In this document: positions 41,160 to 52,792 of the stretch, piece by piece
Layout: the number at the start of each line of letters is the position of its first letter
Position numbering within the stretch: position 1 is the stretch's first letter
From: Pseudomonas sp. B21-015
Lineage (GTDB): Bacteria > Pseudomonadota > Gammaproteobacteria > Pseudomonadales > Pseudomonadaceae
Direction of reading: 5' to 3'
Assembly: GCF_024749285.1 (NCBI RefSeq)
Contig: NZ_CP087196.1
Span: forward strand, 5,332,001 to 5,396,000
DNA length: 64,000 nucleotides
Made by a program: the position numbers and the translations under genes
Notes under the pieces: generated by a model
Databases searched by the model: none
The model's input: the letters and a program-made list of their open reading frames with translations, nothing else
What the model was told of the DNA's origin: nothing

Positions 41160-42279
41160 GGGCCACCTCCAGCGCACTGCGGCGACTCGCCATTTTCAAG
41201 CGCAGCGGCTCCCAGTACAGCAAGCCCAGGCCGATGGCCAGGAAGATCGCATGCACCCACCACAAGCCCAATGCTGACGGGATCTTGCCCTTCTCGAGGG
41301 CACCGCGAGCGGCAATCAGGATGGTCAGGTAAGCCATATAAAGAAGAATCGCCGGCAGCAGCTTGAGGAAACGGCCCTGACGCGGATTGACGCGCGACAG
41401 CGGCACCGCCATCAGGGTCACGATGAAGACCAGCAACGGCAGGGACAGACGCCATTGCAGTTCGGTACGCGAGCGGAGGTCATCATTGCCCAGCAAGGAG
41501 CTGGTGGGCATCGCATCGCGGTCGGTCACTTCGTCACTGACTTCCGGCTTGGGCAGCAATACACCGTACTCGTCGTATTTGATGGCGCGGTAGTCGGCCT
41601 GCCCCGGATTACCGTCGTAGCGGTAGCCGTTGTCGAGAATCAGATACCGATTGCCGTCGGGGCGAATTTCCTGACGGCCCTTCTCGGCCACCAGCACGGA
41701 AATCCCGCGATCCTTTTTGTCGGAATTTATATTTTTTTGCGAAATGAACACGCCGCCCAGATTGATGCGGTCATCCGACAGTTGTTCGGTGTAGGTCACT
41801 CGAGTGCCGTCGCGCAAGGCCTGGAAGCGGCCTGGTTCGAGGGTATCGAACTCAGTCATCGCGTCCTGCTTGTTCAGCAGCAGCTGGAACTGGTTGGCAC
41901 CTTGTGGCGCCAGGCTCAGGCTCAGCCACGCCACCACCAGCGCAACCAGGGTGGCCGGAAAAAGGGTCATGGCGAACAGACGCTGTTGACTCATGCCAGT
42001 GGCAGACAACACGGTCATTTCACTTTCAAGATAAAGACGACCGTAGGCCAGCAAAATCCCGAGAAACAACCCCAAAGGCAGGATCAACTGCAGGAAACCC
42101 GGCAGACGGAACCCCATGATCAGGAACAACGACCCAGGATCCAGAAGGCCTGAGGCCGCCTGGGCGAGGTATTTGATAAAGCGTCCGCTCATGATGATGA
42201 CCAGCAGCACGGCGCTGACGGCGCTCAAGGTCAACAGGACTTCGCGGGATAGATAACGGAAGACAATCAAACCAGACAC
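41152..42279 (-). CDS. lptF: LPS export ABC transporter permease LptF
   Basis: Partner permease of LptG. 375 residues, GTG start (SGLIVFRYLSREVLLTL), membrane segments at both ends and a large periplasmic part. It is divergent from pepA and has its own sigma-70-like promoter. Confidence 0.95.
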   Translation of the reverse strand: MSGLIVFRYLSREVLLTLSAVSAVLLVIIMSGRFIKYLAQAASGLLDPGSLFLIMGFRLPGFLQLILPLGLFLGILLAYGRLYLESEMTVLSATGMSQQRLFAMTLFPATLVALVVAWLSLSLAPQGANQFQLLLNKQDAMTEFDTLEPGRFQALRDGTRVTYTEQLSDDRINLGGVFISQKNINSDKKDRGISVLVAEKGRQEIRPDGNRYLILDNGYRYDGNPGQADYRAIKYDEYGVLLPKPEVSDEVTDRDAMPTSSLLGNDDLRSRTELQWRLSLPLLVFIVTLMAVPLSRVNPRQGRFLKLLPAILLYMAYLTILIAARGALEKGKIPSALGLWWVHAIFLAIGLGLLYWEPLRLKMASRRSALEVARG

Positions 42280-42360
42280 TCCAGGGTTGTCAGGCTAAGC
42301 GGCCAAACAAACAAACATATCAGCCGGCCCGCAGGGCAGAGCCGCCGAAAAAGATGGCGC

Positions 42361-42389
42361 ATTATCCTGTGATTGGGTGCGCCTGTCAC
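42361..42389 (-). promoter_or_regulatory. lptFG promoter
   Basis: On the minus strand, -35 GTGACA (42384-42389) and -10 GATAAT (42361-42366) are separated by 17 bases, with about 75 bases of leader before lptF. Confidence 0.75.
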
Positions 42390-42550
42390 TGCGCATGCTC
42401 AAGCAGGCGCCTGAACCACTGAAGTTCGCGCAACCGAGGGTTGTCAGGCGCAGGCAGCGAGGTTCAAACTGCGGCCTTTGTCGCGGGCAATGCACCGGCT
42501 TCTTTCTACTTATAAGCAAGCCTCTGCGCGTCGCGCACTTTGACCATTAA

Positions 42551-44056
<1,506 letters not shown>

Positions 44057-44116
44057 AACCGATGACCTTGAGCAGCGTCACTTTCCGGTGACGCCACTCA
44101 GGGCTCAGGAACCGCA

Positions 44117-44545
44117 ATGACCAAAGTCGACTTCTATATCCTGCCCAGCGCCGATCCTTCGGCGCGGCTGGATTTCGCCTGCAAGCTCACCGAAAAAGCC
44201 TGGCGCATGGGCCACCGCATTTACCTGCATTGCAGCGATGCCACCCAGCGTGACGATCTCGATGCGCGTTTGTGGGCGTTCAAGGGCGAAAGCTTCGTGC
44301 CCCACGGCCCCGCCGAAAGCGAGCCGGAAGGTTTGATTGTCCTGGGTCTTGGCGATGACTGCGGTCAACATCAGGATCTGCTGGTCAATCTCGACCTGAA
44401 AGTCCCGGCCTTTGCCAAACAGTTCGCCCGCGTGGCGGAAGTGGTGGTGGAAGATCCGGCGATTCGTGCGGCTGCGCGGGAGAGTTTCCGTTTCTACCGC
44501 GAACAGGGCTATCCTCTGCAAGATCACCGTTTACAGCGACTCTGA
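44117..44545 (+). CDS. holC: DNA polymerase III chi subunit
   Basis: 142 residues (TKVDFYILPSADPSARLDFACKL). Chi links the clamp loader to SSB. The gene is 60 bases downstream of pepA in the usual pepA-holC-valS order. Confidence 0.93.
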   Translation: MTKVDFYILPSADPSARLDFACKLTEKAWRMGHRIYLHCSDATQRDDLDARLWAFKGESFVPHGPAESEPEGLIVLGLGDDCGQHQDLLVNLDLKVPAFAKQFARVAEVVVEDPAIRAAARESFRFYREQGYPLQDHRLQRL

Positions 44546-44553
44546 GCATTCCG

Positions 44554-44937
44554 ATGGACACTCCAAAACAGCCGCAACAGTCCGCGCATCTGCTGGATGA
44601 CCTCGAGTCGATCCGCCAATTGCTCGGCGATGACAACCTGCAACCGCCCTTGCTGACCGACACGGTCATTGAAGGTGATCAGGAACAGATTCCCATGCTG
44701 TTCGACACCCTCGGCAATACGCCGCAGGTCGAACCGCCGCCCCCTGCCCCTGCTGCCCAACCGGCTCCCGCCGCCAGCAAAGGCCCCGACGCGCTGCTGC
44801 ACCTGGACAGCGAACTACGCGCCGCCGCGCAATTGATCATGCAAGACGTGATCGACGACTTCGCCCCGCACATTGAAACCGAAATCAAACGCCGGCTGGA
44901 TGCGCGGCTGGAACGGTTGTTGAGCCAGTACGAATAA
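44554..44937 (+). CDS. Proline-rich small protein of unknown function (holC-valS interval)
   Basis: 127 residues, 8 bases after holC. An acidic N-terminus (HLLDDLESIRQLLGDD) is followed by a Pro/Ala stretch (about residues 58-75) and a conserved amphipathic C-terminus (LRAAAQLIMQDVIDDF ... EIKRRLDARLERLL). Homologues occur at this place in Pseudomonas, sometimes mis-annotated as a DNA polymerase III subunit. The position suggests a link to the chi subunit, but that is inference. Confidence 0.85.
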   Translation: MDTPKQPQQSAHLLDDLESIRQLLGDDNLQPPLLTDTVIEGDQEQIPMLFDTLGNTPQVEPPPPAPAAQPAPAASKGPDALLHLDSELRAAAQLIMQDVIDDFAPHIETEIKRRLDARLERLLSQYE

Positions 44938-44956
44938 ACTTGAGTCGAGCGGGCTT

Positions 44957-45092
44957 CTGTGGCGAGGGAGCTTGCTCCCGCTCGGCTGCGAAGCAGTCGC
45001 AAAGCCTGAGCATGGGGTGTACCTGACACACCCGACTTGCAGATATTGGGGCCGCTTCGCGCCCCAGCGGGAGCAAGCTCCCTCGCCACAGG
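44957..45092. repeat. REP doublet, family B
   Basis: Inverted pair (TGTGGCGAGGGAGCTTGCTCCCGC ... GCGGGAGCAAGCTCCCTCGCCACA) with inner GCGAAGC / GCTTCGC pairing, between the holC operon and valS. Confidence 0.88.
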
Positions 45093-45203
45093 TCCATTCC
45101 ACACATTAATCTGCGCCCGATCCACACCTGCTCGCCCTACGCCCCACGCCCCGCTATACTTCCCGGCTTTTCCTGAATAAATGCCAATAGGGTCCCGCCG
45201 CGC

Positions 45204-48050
45204 ATGGATAAGACCTACCAGCCGCACGCCATTGAAACTTCCTGGTACAACACCTGGGAGTCCGAGAACTACTTCGCCCCACAAGGCGAGGGCGAGTCCT
45301 ACACCATCATGATCCCGCCGCCGAACGTCACCGGCAGCCTGCACATGGGTCACGGCTTCAACAACGCGATCATGGACGCCCTGATCCGTTTCCGCCGCAT
45401 GCAGGGTCGCAACACCCTGTGGCAGCCGGGCACCGACCACGCCGGTATCGCCACGCAAATGCTGGTGGAGCGCCAACTTGAAGCCCAGGGCCAGAATCGC
45501 CACGATCTGGGCCGCGAGAAATTCCTCGAGAAAGTCTGGGAATGGAAGGATCAGTCCGGCGGCAACATCAGCCGTCAGATCCGCCGCCTCGGTTCGTCCG
45601 TGGACTGGAGCCGTGAGCGCTTCACCATGGACGACGGTCTCTCGGAAGCGGTTAAAGAAGCGTTCGTGCGCCTGCACGAAGACGGCCTGATCTACCGCGG
45701 CAAGCGTCTGGTCAACTGGGACACCAAGCTGCACACGGCGATTTCCGACCTCGAAGTGGAAAACCATGACGAGAAAGGTTTCCTGTGGAACCTGAAGTAC
45801 CCGCTGGCCGACGGCGCCAAAACCGCTGAAGGCAAGGATTACCTGATCGTCGCGACCACTCGCCCGGAAACCATGCTCGGCGACTCCGCCGTGGCGGTTA
45901 ACCCGAACGATGAGCGCTACCAAGCCTTGATCGGCAAATTCGTCGAACTGCCGCTGGTTGGCCGTCGCATCCCGATCATCGCCGACGATTACTGCGACCC
46001 TGAATTCGGCACCGGCTGCGTGAAAATCACCCCGGCCCACGATTTCAACGACTACGAAGTCGGCAAACGCCACAACCTGCCACTGCTGAACATCTTCGAC
46101 AAAAATGCCGACGTGCTGCCGGCAGCCCAGGTGTTCAACCTCGATGGCAGCGTCAACGAGCAGATCGACGGCACGCTACCCGCCGAATTCGTCGGCCTCA
46201 ACCGCTTCCAGGCCCGCAAGGAAATCGTGGCCGCGTTCGAAGCCGCCGGCCTTCTGGTCAGCGTCGACGATCATGCCCTGAAAGTACCGAAAGGCGACCG
46301 CTCCGGCACCATCATCGAGCCGTGGCTGACCGATCAGTGGTACGTCTCCACCAAGCCATTGGCCGAACCGGCCATCGCTGCGGTGGAAGACGGCCGCATC
46401 CAGTTCGTGCCCAAGCAGTACGAAAACATGTACTTCTCGTGGATGCGCGACATCCAGGATTGGTGCATCAGCCGTCAGTTGTGGTGGGGCCACCGGATTC
46501 CGGCCTGGTACGACGAGTCGGGCAAGGTCTATGTCGGTCGCGACGAAGCCGAAGTACGTGCCAAGCACAATTTGGGCGCCGACGTTGCGCTGCAACAGGA
46601 CAACGACGTTCTGGATACCTGGTTCAGTTCGGGCCTGTGGACCTTCTCCACGCTCGGCTGGCCGGAGCAGACCGAATTCCTGAAGAAATTCCACTCCACC
46701 GACGTGCTGGTCACCGGTTTCGACATCATTTTCTTCTGGGTTGCCCGGATGATCATGCTCACCATGCACTTGGTGAAGAACGAAGACGGCACGCCGCAGG
46801 TTCCGTTCAAGACTGTTTATGTGCACGGTCTGGTACGTGATGGCCAGGGCCAGAAGATGTCCAAGTCCAAGGGCAACGTCCTGGACCCGCTGGACATCAT
46901 CGACGGCATCGAGCTGGAAGCGCTGGTGCAGAAACGCACCTCTGGCATGATGCAGCCGAAACTGGCGAAGAAGATCGAGAAGCAGACCCGCGACGAGTTC
47001 GCCGAGGGCATCGCCAGCTACGGCACCGACGCCCTGCGCTTCACCTTCTGCTCGCTGGCATCCACCGGCCGCGACATCAAGTTCGACATGGGCCGCGTCG
47101 AAGGCTATCGCAACTTCTGCAACAAGATCTGGAACGCCGCGCGCTACGTGCTGGACAAAGGTGAAGACTGCGGCCAGAACGGCGAAGCCTACGAGCTGTC
47201 TCTGGCGGATCGCTGGATCATCTCGCAGTTGCAGCGTACTGAAGCCGAAGTGACCCGTCAGCTCGATCAGTTCCGTTTCGACCTGGCCGCACAAGCCTTG
47301 TACGAGTTCATCTGGAACCAGTATTGCGACTGGTACCTGGAACTGTCCAAGCCTGTGCTGTGGGATGAGAACGCGCCGGTCGAACGTCAGCGCGGCACCC
47401 GTCGCACCCTGGTTCGCGTGCTGGAAGTCGCGCTGCGTCTGGCGCATCCATTCATGCCGTTCATTACCGAAGAGATCTGGCAGCGCGTCGCGCCGCTGGC
47501 CGGTATCGAAGGCAAGACGATCATGCTGCAAGCGTGGCCAGTGGCCGTTGAGGCACGCATCGATCAGGCCGCCGAAGACGACATCGAATGGCTCAAGGGC
47601 CTGATGCTCGGCACGCGCAACATCCGTGGCGAAATGAACATCGGCCCGGGCAAGCCGCTGAACCTGTTCCTGAAAAACGTCAGCGCCGAGGATCAGCGCC
47701 GCCTCACCGAGAACGAAGCCCTGCTGAAGAAACTGGCGCGCCTCGAATCGATCACTGTGTTGGCTGCTGGCGAAGAAGCACCGCTGTCCGCCACCGCACT
47801 GGTCGGCGAGATGGAAGTGTTGGTGCCGATGGCCGGTCTGATCGACAAGGACGCCGAACTGGCCCGTCTGGACAAGGAAATCCTGCGTCTGCAGGGCGAA
47901 GTGCAGCGCGTGGGCGGCAAGCTGTCCAACGCCGGTTTCGTTGATAAGGCCCCGGCCGAAGTCATCGAGAAGGAACGTGCCAAACTGGCCGAAGCTGAAC
48001 AGGCTTTGGGCAAACTGGCCGAGCAGCATGCGCGGATTGCCAGCCTGTAA
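45204..48050 (+). CDS. valS: Valyl-tRNA synthetase
   Basis: Class I synthetase of 948 residues. HIGH-type motif LHMGHGFNN (about residue 46), editing domain in the middle, KMSKS motif [10 protein letters not shown] (about residue 552), anticodon domain and a C-terminal coiled coil ([22 protein letters not shown]). It is followed by a terminator. Confidence 0.98.
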   Translation: MDKTYQPHAIETSWYNTWESENYFAPQGEGESYTIMIPPPNVTGSLHMGHGFNNAIMDALIRFRRMQGRNTLWQPGTDHAGIATQMLVERQLEAQGQNRHDLGREKFLEKVWEWKDQSGGNISRQIRRLGSSVDWSRERFTMDDGLSEAVKEAFVRLHEDGLIYRGKRLVNWDTKLHTAISDLEVENHDEKGFLWNLKYPLADGAKTAEGKDYLIVATTRPETMLGDSAVAVNPNDERYQALIGKFVELPLVGRRIPIIADDYCDPEFGTGCVKITPAHDFNDYEVGKRHNLPLLNIFDKNADVLPAAQVFNLDGSVNEQIDGTLPAEFVGLNRFQARKEIVAAFEAAGLLVSVDDHALKVPKGDRSGTIIEPWLTDQWYVSTKPLAEPAIAAVEDGRIQFVPKQYENMYFSWMRDIQDWCISRQLWWGHRIPAWYDESGKVYVGRDEAEVRAKHNLGADVALQQDNDVLDTWFSSGLWTFSTLGWPEQTEFLKKFHSTDVLVTGFDIIFFWVARMIMLTMHLVKNEDGTPQVPFKTVYVHGLVRDGQGQKMSKSKGNVLDPLDIIDGIELEALVQKRTSGMMQPKLAKKIEKQTRDEFAEGIASYGTDALRFTFCSLASTGRDIKFDMGRVEGYRNFCNKIWNAARYVLDKGEDCGQNGEAYELSLADRWIISQLQRTEAEVTRQLDQFRFDLAAQALYEFIWNQYCDWYLELSKPVLWDENAPVERQRGTRRTLVRVLEVALRLAHPFMPFITEEIWQRVAPLAGIEGKTIMLQAWPVAVEARIDQAAEDDIEWLKGLMLGTRNIRGEMNIGPGKPLNLFLKNVSAEDQRRLTENEALLKKLARLESITVLAAGEEAPLSATALVGEMEVLVPMAGLIDKDAELARLDKEILRLQGEVQRVGGKLSNAGFVDKAPAEVIEKERAKLAEAEQALGKLAEQHARIASL

Positions 48051-48069
48051 CGGCACGTCGCAATGAAAC

Positions 48070-48097
48070 AGGGAGGCCCATGTGGCCTCCCTTTTTC
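48070..48097 (+). terminator. valS terminator
   Basis: Stem AGGGAGGCC / GGCCTCCCT with a 5-base loop, followed by TTTT. Confidence 0.88.
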
Positions 48098-48225
48098 ATG
48101 TCCGCCCCTTTCCCCCAAACACCGCTCCCACACTTGATCGGCGTTGCCCGCACTTTTGTCATCAATACCGAGCCGATGTGGGACAATACCCGCCACTTTT
48201 AGCCATACCCGAATCGATCACACCC

Positions 48226-49248
48226 ATGAACGCCCCCCGCCCCCCCAAACCTGCGCGTAAAAAGCCTGAATCCGCGACCCCGGCCAAAGCCATGGAGCCC
48301 CGCGAGAAGGCTAGCCTGCATCCGCGCAATCGCCACCAGGGTCGTTACGACTTCCCGGCGCTGATCAAGAGCACGCCGGAACTGGCGAAGTTCGTGATCA
48401 TCAACCCGTACGGCAAGGAAAGCATCGACTTCGCCAGCCCGGATGCGGTTCGGGTGTTCAACCGGGCGCTGCTCAAGTCGTTCTACGGCATCGCCCATTG
48501 GGACATCCCGGCCGATTACCTGTGCCCGCCGGTTCCGGGCCGGGCCGACTACGTTCACTTCCTGGCCGACTTGCTGGCCAGCGTCAACGACGGCGAAATC
48601 CCTCGCGGCGCGCCGGTCAAGGTGCTCGATATCGGCATGGGCGCCAACTGCGTCTATCCGCTGATCGGCTACAGCGACTATCGCTGGCACTTCCTCGGCT
48701 CGGAAATCGACCCGACGGCGGTGGCCTCCGCCAAAGCCATCGTGCAGTCCAACGGGTTGAACAAAGCCATCCAGCTACGCCAGCAAAGCAACCCCAAGCA
48801 CATTCTGCTGGGCCTGCTCGAGCCCGGCGAACGCTTTGACCTGACCATGTGCAACCCGCCGTTCCACGCCTCGATGGACGAGGCAACCAAGGGCAGCGAG
48901 CGTAAATGGCGCGCGCTGGGTCGCGCCGACCCAAAACGCAAACTGCCGGTACTGAACTTTGGCGGTCAATCGGCCGAACTGTGGTGTGAAGGTGGCGAAG
49001 CACGGTTTGTAACGCAACTGATCGCCGAGAGCGCGCACTTTCAACACAAAGTGCTTTGGTTCAGCACCCTGGTCTCAAAAGCCTCAAACCTGCCGGCGAT
49101 CCAGACGGCGCTGAAAAAGGCCGGCGTATTGGAAAGCCAGGTCGTGGAAATGTCCCAAGGGCAGAAGCAAAGCCGCTTCGTCGCCTGGACCTTCCAGACT
49201 AAATCCGAGCAACAGGTTTGGCGCGAACGCTGGGCGCGTAAAAGCTGA
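48226..49248 (+). CDS. rlmF: 23S rRNA (adenine-1618-N6)-methyltransferase RlmF
   Basis: Rossmann-fold methyltransferase of 340 residues that makes m6A1618. SAM motif [16 protein letters not shown] and the base-flipping catalytic motif NPPFHAS (about residue 208) are visible. The N-terminus is basic and Pro-rich ([12 protein letters not shown]). An upstream frame of 48 codons is open but not family-like; the ATG before NAPRPP was chosen. Confidence 0.93.
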   Translation: MNAPRPPKPARKKPESATPAKAMEPREKASLHPRNRHQGRYDFPALIKSTPELAKFVIINPYGKESIDFASPDAVRVFNRALLKSFYGIAHWDIPADYLCPPVPGRADYVHFLADLLASVNDGEIPRGAPVKVLDIGMGANCVYPLIGYSDYRWHFLGSEIDPTAVASAKAIVQSNGLNKAIQLRQQSNPKHILLGLLEPGERFDLTMCNPPFHASMDEATKGSERKWRALGRADPKRKLPVLNFGGQSAELWCEGGEARFVTQLIAESAHFQHKVLWFSTLVSKASNLPAIQTALKKAGVLESQVVEMSQGQKQSRFVAWTFQTKSEQQVWRERWARKS

Positions 49249-49289
49249 TTAACTGCTGACAAGCCAAATGTCTGAGCGCTGAAATCCCT

Positions 49290-49395
49290 GTGGGAGCGGG
49301 CTTGCCCGCGAAGGCAGTGTGTCAGGCGTCAAAGAGGGCGACTGACACGCCGCCATCGCGGGCAAGTCGAATCGTCGCACCGCCGCTCCCACAAG
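49290..49395. repeat. REP doublet, family A, with an interrupted right arm
   Basis: Left arm GTGGGAGCGGGCTTGCCCGCGAAGG. In the right arm, CGCGGGCAAG and CCGCTCCCAC are separated by about 17 extra bases (TCGAATCGTCGCACCG). It lies between the convergent rlmF and hupN genes. Confidence 0.8.
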
Positions 49396-49425
49396 GATCA
49401 GTGGTGTTTGAAGAATTTATGGCAC

Positions 49426-49466
49426 AAAAAAACCGTGCCCGGATTGCTCCGGAGCACGGTTTTTTT
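49426..49466 (-). terminator. hupN terminator
   Basis: Long stem AAAAAAACCGTGC / GCACGGTTTTTTT with inner CCGGA / TCCGG pairing. It has T-runs on both strands, so it may also end rlmF transcription. Confidence 0.88.
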
Positions 49467-49474
49467 AATAAATC

Positions 49475-49756
49475 TTACTTGTTAACAGCGTCGGTCAGGC
49501 CTTTGGCCACAACCAGCTTGATAACATTCTTGGCCGGGATTTCGATGGCTGCGCCAGTCGAAGGGTTACGGCCAGTGCGGGCAGGACGCGAGGTCACTTT
49601 CAGCTTGCCGATACCTGGCAGAGTGATTTCGCCGCCGTTTTCCAGCTGATCGGCAACGATTTGGCCCAGTTGGTCCAGAGCGTTACGCGCGGTGGTTTTT
49701 GGCGCGTCGATAGCTTCAGCGATGTCGGCGATCAGTTGGTCTTTAGTAAGAGCCAT
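49475..49756 (-). CDS. hupN: HU-family DNA-binding protein (HupN type)
   Basis: Nucleoid protein of 93 residues, ALTKDQLIADIAEAIDAPKTTARNAL. It has the HU beta-arm motif RPARTGRNPSTGAAIEIPA and a C-terminus extended compared with HupA/HupB. The ATG is preceded by AAGGAACACTAC. The frame is open far upstream but noncoding there. Confidence 0.9.
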   Translation of the reverse strand: MALTKDQLIADIAEAIDAPKTTARNALDQLGQIVADQLENGGEITLPGIGKLKVTSRPARTGRNPSTGAAIEIPAKNVIKLVVAKGLTDAVNK

Positions 49757-50263
49757 GTAGTGTTCCTTCCCTATCAAATTCATATGGATTGCAGAGTGCA
49801 GTGTCAGCCATCGAGCCCGATCTTCTGGATCTGGCACCCTCGGGCATAACCACGAAGAGTCGGGGTTATAGATACCGAAATCAGGGTTTGGTTCGACCTG
49901 ACAAATGCTGAATGCACGCTTAACGCAGTGACTTCGCGTAAGACCGGGCAAAACTAGCACAGAGACGGGGAAATATCCGCTTCTTGCTAGCCATTTGGTC
50001 AGCTTTATTGCTCTAAAACAGGAAAAAACTGCATAAGGACCGCCGCGCGCCCCGGATTTGCCCTTCACCCTCCCCGCAGGAGCTGTCGAAGGCTGCGATC
50101 TTTTGATCTTGTTTTTAAAATCAAAGTCAAAGGATCGCAGCCTTCGGCAGCTCCTACGGGGACACGCTACGGCGTGGTTACAGCGCCAAAACCAGAGATT
50201 GCGGTACACTGGGCGCTTTTTCGGGGGAGCACGCCCTCCTCTCTTCAACCAGCCGAGAAGCCC
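49757..50263. other. Divergent intergenic region hupN / ndpA
   Basis: About 500 bases without a gene. It holds an inverted repeat ATAACC-N12-GGTTAT (49846-49869) near a TATAAC box on the minus strand, and the family C inverted repeat at 50080-50155. No small protein is supported. Confidence 0.65.
50080..50155. repeat. Inverted repeat, family C (GGAGCTG-GAAGGCTGCGATC)
   Basis: Arms GGAGCTGTCGAAGGCTGCGATC and GATCGCAGCCTTCGGCAGCTCC flank an AT-rich spacer that contains CTTTTGATC and complementary A-rich parts. The whole can fold into a long hairpin. Unlike most other repeats here it lies between divergent genes. Confidence 0.85.
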
Positions 50264-51268
50264 ATGCCGATCCGTCATTGCATCGTCCACCTGATCGACA
50301 AAAAACCCGACGGCACACCCGCAGTTCTTCACGCACGCGACTCTGAACTGGCTGAATCCGCGGCCATCGAGAACATGCTCGCCGACCTGAACGAAAGCTA
50401 TAACGCCAAACAGGGCAAAGCCTGGGGACTGTTCCATCCAGAGTCCGGCGCGTTTCCGTTCAGCGGCTGGCTGAAGGAGTACCTCGATGGCGGTAAGGAT
50501 TTCACGGCCTTCAGCCGTGTTGCGGTAGAACATCTGCAAAAGCTGATGGAAGAATCCAACCTCTCGGTCGGTGGTCATGTGCTGTTCGCGCATTACCAGC
50601 AAGGCATGACCGATTACCTGGCCATCGCCCTGCTGCACCACAGCGAAGGCGTGGCCGTGACCGATCAACTGGACGTGACCCCGTCCCGGCACCTGGATCT
50701 GGGCCAACTGCACCTGGCAGCGCGGATCAACGTCTCCGAGTGGCAGAATAACAAGCAGTCCAAGCAATACATCTCGTTCATCAAAGGCAAGAACGGCAAG
50801 AAGGTTTCGGAGTACTTCCGCGACTTCATCGGCTGCCAGGAAGGCGTCGACGGCCCCGGCGAAACCCGCACCCTGCTCAAGGCCTTCAGTGACTTCGTCG
50901 AAAGCGAAGACCTGCCGGAAGAGTCTGCCCGCGAAAAGACCAAGACCCTGGTGGATTACGCCAGCAGTCAGGCCAAACTCGGCGAACCGATGGGCCTGGA
51001 AGAACTCTCGGAGCTGATCGACGAAGAACGCCCGAAGGCGTTCTACGATCACATCCGCAACAAGGATTACGGCCTGTCTCCCGAGATTCCGGCGGATAAG
51101 CGCACCCTGAACCAGTTCCGCCGCTTCACCGGCCGCGCCGAGGGCTTGTCCATCAGCTTCGAAGCGCACCTGCTCGGCTCGAAGATCGAATATGACGAAG
51201 AAGCCGGCACGCTGATCATCAAGGGCCTGCCGACCCAATTGACCGACCAGCTCAAGCGACGCAACTGA
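50264..51268 (+). CDS. ndpA: Nucleoid-associated protein NdpA/YejK
   Basis: 334 residues matching the YejK (37-kDa nucleoid-associated) family, with start [16 protein letters not shown] and conserved [20 protein letters not shown]. The ATG has no strong ribosome site but matches the family start. Its stop overlaps the next ATG by one base. Confidence 0.9.
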   Translation: MPIRHCIVHLIDKKPDGTPAVLHARDSELAESAAIENMLADLNESYNAKQGKAWGLFHPESGAFPFSGWLKEYLDGGKDFTAFSRVAVEHLQKLMEESNLSVGGHVLFAHYQQGMTDYLAIALLHHSEGVAVTDQLDVTPSRHLDLGQLHLAARINVSEWQNNKQSKQYISFIKGKNGKKVSEYFRDFIGCQEGVDGPGETRTLLKAFSDFVESEDLPEESAREKTKTLVDYASSQAKLGEPMGLEELSELIDEERPKAFYDHIRNKDYGLSPEIPADKRTLNQFRRFTGRAEGLSISFEAHLLGSKIEYDEEAGTLIIKGLPTQLTDQLKRRN

Positions 51269-51618
51269 TGCTCGGCGGCGTGTTGAAGAAATGCCTGCTG
51301 ATCCTGCTGGTGGTCGTTGTTTACCAGAACTGGGGAAAGATCGAGCGGGTGCTTCACCCCTCCCAAGTGGTGTCCGAGCAGACCCAGGCCAGGGCCAACG
51401 TCGTGCTCTATGCCACCGATTGGTGCGGCTACTGCAAGCTGACCCGGCGCTTTCTCGACCAGAAGGGCATTCCGTACAAGGAGTTCGATATCGAGAAGGA
51501 TGCCGTGGCGCGCAAAGCTTATGAGGCGCTGGGGGGACGCGGGATTCCGTTGATCGATGTGAATGGAACGTTGATCCGCGGGTATGACCCGGACCAGGTT
51601 CTCGCTGCGTTGAAATAA
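51268..51618 (+). CDS. Membrane-anchored glutaredoxin family protein
   Basis: 116 residues: an N-terminal membrane anchor (about 5-20, CLLILLVVVVYQNW), then a glutaredoxin fold with CGYC (Cys53, Cys56) and the cis-proline segment GGRGIPLIDVNG. The active site is dithiol. The TGATG overlap with ndpA shows they are cotranscribed. The side of the membrane that the domain faces is not clear from sequence. Confidence 0.9.
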   Translation: MLGGVLKKCLLILLVVVVYQNWGKIERVLHPSQVVSEQTQARANVVLYATDWCGYCKLTRRFLDQKGIPYKEFDIEKDAVARKAYEALGGRGIPLIDVNGTLIRGYDPDQVLAALK

Positions 51619-51639
51619 CCATCAGCTTCACACAATCCT

Positions 51640-51736
51640 TGTGGCGAGGGAGCTTGCTCCCGCTTGAGTGCGCAGCGCTCACAAGATAGTTGGGCCTGCT
51701 ACGCAGCCCAGCGGGAGCAAGCTCCCTCGCCACAGG
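51640..51736. repeat. REP doublet, family B
   Basis: Inverted pair (TTGTGGCGAGGGAGCTTGCTCCCGC ... GCGGGAGCAAGCTCCCTCGCCACAG) between convergent genes (glutaredoxin and GST). Confidence 0.88.
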
Positions 51737-51768
51737 TCGAAACAAACCCAATCATCCGCGATGTCAGG

Positions 51769-52704
51769 TTACTGCGCGTCGATGCGAAACCCGAACCGCG
51801 GAAAGTGCACATGCACGACGCCGGCCCGTTCGTCTTCACGACGCAGAATCAATTCTTCGCTGCCCGCAAACAGCAATTCACCCGCCACCGGATCAACCCC
51901 GTAATCGGTCGCTGCAATCACCACCTGCTGGCCGACCTCGAATCCGTTCGGCTCATCAAACTGCTCATCTGGTAACGCGGCCGGCGTGGCATTGCGGGCA
52001 ATCTCTAGCGCTTGCTCGGCCGTCATCTCACTGAACGCGCCATGACCAAAGCCCATCACACGGCCAAACCATGCCGAAACGGCCGGATAAGCCTCCACCA
52101 ACGGTGACGTCACGTGCGTCGCCTTGAGGAACCACAGCGAGTGAGCCAGGGCGAAGTCGGCAATCGATGGCTCACCGAACAGGAAGTCCCCTTGTTCGCG
52201 CTGAAGCTGCTGCTCCAGACGCGCCATGATCGTTGGCCATTGATGCCGAGCCTGTTCGGCAGACGGCCGTATGGCGCTGCCACCGCTGAACAAGCCGGCG
52301 CGATCGGCCAGGAATGCCTTGATCGCTTCCGGCGATAATTTGCCGAAGCGCACCGCCACCGACTCTGGCTGGAACACCAGGCTGACCGCATGCTGGAACA
52401 CCACCGAATCGGCCCACGCGGCGAAGGTCGCCGTGACCATTTCCTGGCCTTCCGGGAAAAACGCCGGTGAAGCCTTTTCCTGCTCCAGACGACGAGCGAT
52501 CAACGCGGTGTCGCAATAGACATCAGCACCGATCTGCAAGACCGGCGTCTTGCGGTAGCCGCCGGTCAGGGCCGTCAGATCGGGTTTGGGCATCACCGGC
52601 GAGATCATCACAGAACGCCAGGACAGCCCCTTGAAGCCCAGCAGCAAGCGGGCTTTTTCAGCGAAAGGGGACGTCGGGTAATGATGCAGAATCAACTCGG
52701 ACAT
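51769..52704 (-). CDS. Glutathione S-transferase family protein with C-terminal extension
   Basis: 311 residues, longer than typical GSTs (200-230). Residues 1-80 form a thioredoxin-like GST N domain (LHHYPTSPFAEKARLLLGFKG, with Ser/Pro at the usual catalytic spot). About 90-215 form the helical C domain (FGEPSIADFALAHSLWFLK). The last ~80 residues (GFEVGQQVVIAATDYGVDPV ... HVHFPRFGF) are beta-rich and not part of a standard GST. Function is unknown. Confidence 0.85.
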   Translation of the reverse strand: MSELILHHYPTSPFAEKARLLLGFKGLSWRSVMISPVMPKPDLTALTGGYRKTPVLQIGADVYCDTALIARRLEQEKASPAFFPEGQEMVTATFAAWADSVVFQHAVSLVFQPESVAVRFGKLSPEAIKAFLADRAGLFSGGSAIRPSAEQARHQWPTIMARLEQQLQREQGDFLFGEPSIADFALAHSLWFLKATHVTSPLVEAYPAVSAWFGRVMGFGHGAFSEMTAEQALEIARNATPAALPDEQFDEPNGFEVGQQVVIAATDYGVDPVAGELLFAGSEELILRREDERAGVVHVHFPRFGFRIDAQ

Positions 52705-52792
52705 GCTCGGCTCCGCCGCTCGGATAAGGAACCCGCAGCTTAGCGCGCAATCGGCAAGCAGCCTACCCATCTGCCTGATGGGCGCTTATCAG

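Noticed and set aside
46176-48056. 626-codon open frame on the minus strand
   Set aside because: Antisense shadow of valS, with no family-like sequence.
49475-51751. 758-codon minus-strand frame ending in the HU protein
   Set aside because: Only the last 93 residues are HU-like and preceded by a ribosome site. The rest runs antisense through ndpA and the glutaredoxin gene and over two repeats.
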